Below are positions 44,575 through 44,839 of a stretch of 44,839 nucleotides of DNA, piece by piece (positions within the stretch are counted from its first letter, which is position 1; each line of letters starts with the position of its first letter). The notes beneath the pieces are model-generated. The model searched no databases, was not told the origin of the DNA, and saw nothing but the letters and a program-made list of their open reading frames with translations. Source of the stretch: Clostridium sp. DSM 8431. Lineage in GTDB: Bacteria > Bacillota > Clostridia > Clostridiales > Clostridiaceae. The position numbers and the translations under genes were made by a program. Location of the stretch: positions 1 to 44,839 of the forward strand of contig NZ_FPBY01000005.1 in NCBI RefSeq assembly GCF_900116755.1. Direction: 5' to 3'.

Positions 44575-44839
44575 TAGAATATAAATAGTACAAGTTAAAA
44601 GTGGATATTTCTCAAAAAGAGTTATAATAAAGATATGATGAATTGGAGGAATTGAAATGAGTAAACAGTATGATAAGGAATTTAAAGAAAATGCAGTAAG
44701 ATACTATCATGAACATAAAAATTTGAATATGAAAAGATGTGCTACTAATTTAGGAATAGCTGCTTCTACTCTTGGGGATTGGGTTAAGAAAGCAGATATT
44801 AATGATGGTGAAGTCCCTACTAGAGGATCAGGTAATTAT
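44575..44839 (+). mobile_element. Insertion sequence, IS3-like, left part (runs off window)
   Basis: The element begins near 44575, where the minus-strand coding similarity stops, and continues past the window end. The left end is A/T-rich; I cannot fix the terminal inverted repeat or the target duplication because the other end is missing. It carries an orfA-type transposase reading frame. Confidence 0.65.
44657..44839 (+). CDS. Transposase OrfA, IS3/IS911-type, partial
   Basis: First 61 codons of a transposase subunit; the 3' end is outside. The sequence MSKQYDKEFKENAVRYYHEH then MKRCATNLGIAASTLGDWVKKA is the HTH_Tnp_1 helix-turn-helix that binds IS3-family ends. ATG 44657 has TTGGAGGAATTG upstream. 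In IS3 elements a second frame (OrfB, DDE integrase) follows by frameshifting, but it cannot be seen here. Confidence 0.85.
   Translation, partial: MSKQYDKEFKENAVRYYHEHKNLNMKRCATNLGIAASTLGDWVKKADINDGEVPTRGSGNY

Noticed and set aside
1-44839. CRISPR array, tRNA/rRNA genes, prophage or integrative element
   Set aside because: No regularly spaced direct repeats, cloverleaf sequences, rRNA segments or phage structural genes were recognised; the only mobile DNA is the IS at the right end.

Overview
The window reads as chromosome of a motile, spore-forming, low-GC Clostridium (sensu stricto type). Codon use is very A/T-rich, there are spoIIAA-spoIIAB-sigF sporulation genes, a FliR-FlhB fusion of the clostridial kind, a CBS/DRTGG-containing family II pyrophosphatase, and a T-box leader. 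I cannot name a species from sequence alone.

Region 1 (1-4530) is a flagellin neighbourhood. It holds the 3' end of a flagellin, a large GT2 glycosyltransferase with a helical-repeat (TPR-like) C-terminal part, a decayed open frame that may be a glycosyltransferase remnant, and a second, atypical flagellin preceded by a near-consensus sigma-D promoter.

Region 2 (4598-29595) is one long co-directional flagellar operon: flgB-flgC-fliE-fliF-fliG-fliH-fliI-fliJ-fliK-flgD-(flagellar operon protein)-flgE-flbD-motA-motB-fliL-fliO-fliP-fliQ-fliR/flhB-flhA-flhF-flhG-pilZ-sigD-(SwrB-position protein)-(tiny membrane protein)-flgF-like-flgG. It encodes rod, MS ring, export gate, export ATPase, hook, stator, placement GTPases, a c-di-GMP-type PilZ protein and the late-class sigma factor. 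Genes are tightly spaced or overlap, which suggests translational coupling. fliM, fliN, che genes, flgM, flgK, flgL, fliD, fliS and fliW are not in this window. The hook gene is unusually long (901 aa) and contains five tandem units of about 110 residues. A strong hairpin terminator closes the operon at 29601-29635.

Region 3 (29639-44574) is mostly housekeeping: a CBS/DRTGG manganese-type pyrophosphatase divergent from a P-type Ca2+-type ATPase, a small basic hypothetical protein, queT behind a preQ1-I riboswitch, a gene broken by a nonsense codon, dinB, a stand-alone trpB behind a Trp-type T-box with a perfect sigma-A promoter, a Lon-like protease preceded by a possible translated attenuator, and the spoIIA operon (spoIIAA, spoIIAB, sigF).

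Region 4 (43488-44839): a coiled-coil/3D-domain cell-wall protein on the minus strand is cut at its 5' side by an IS3-like element whose orfA runs off the window end.

No tRNA, rRNA, CRISPR array or prophage was recognised. The most interesting items are the five-unit hook protein, the leader-ORF/terminator arrangement before the Lon-like gene, a tiny membrane protein that seems to need an ATT start, structured RNA elements flanking flgE, and the divergent second flagellin with its own sigma-D promoter.
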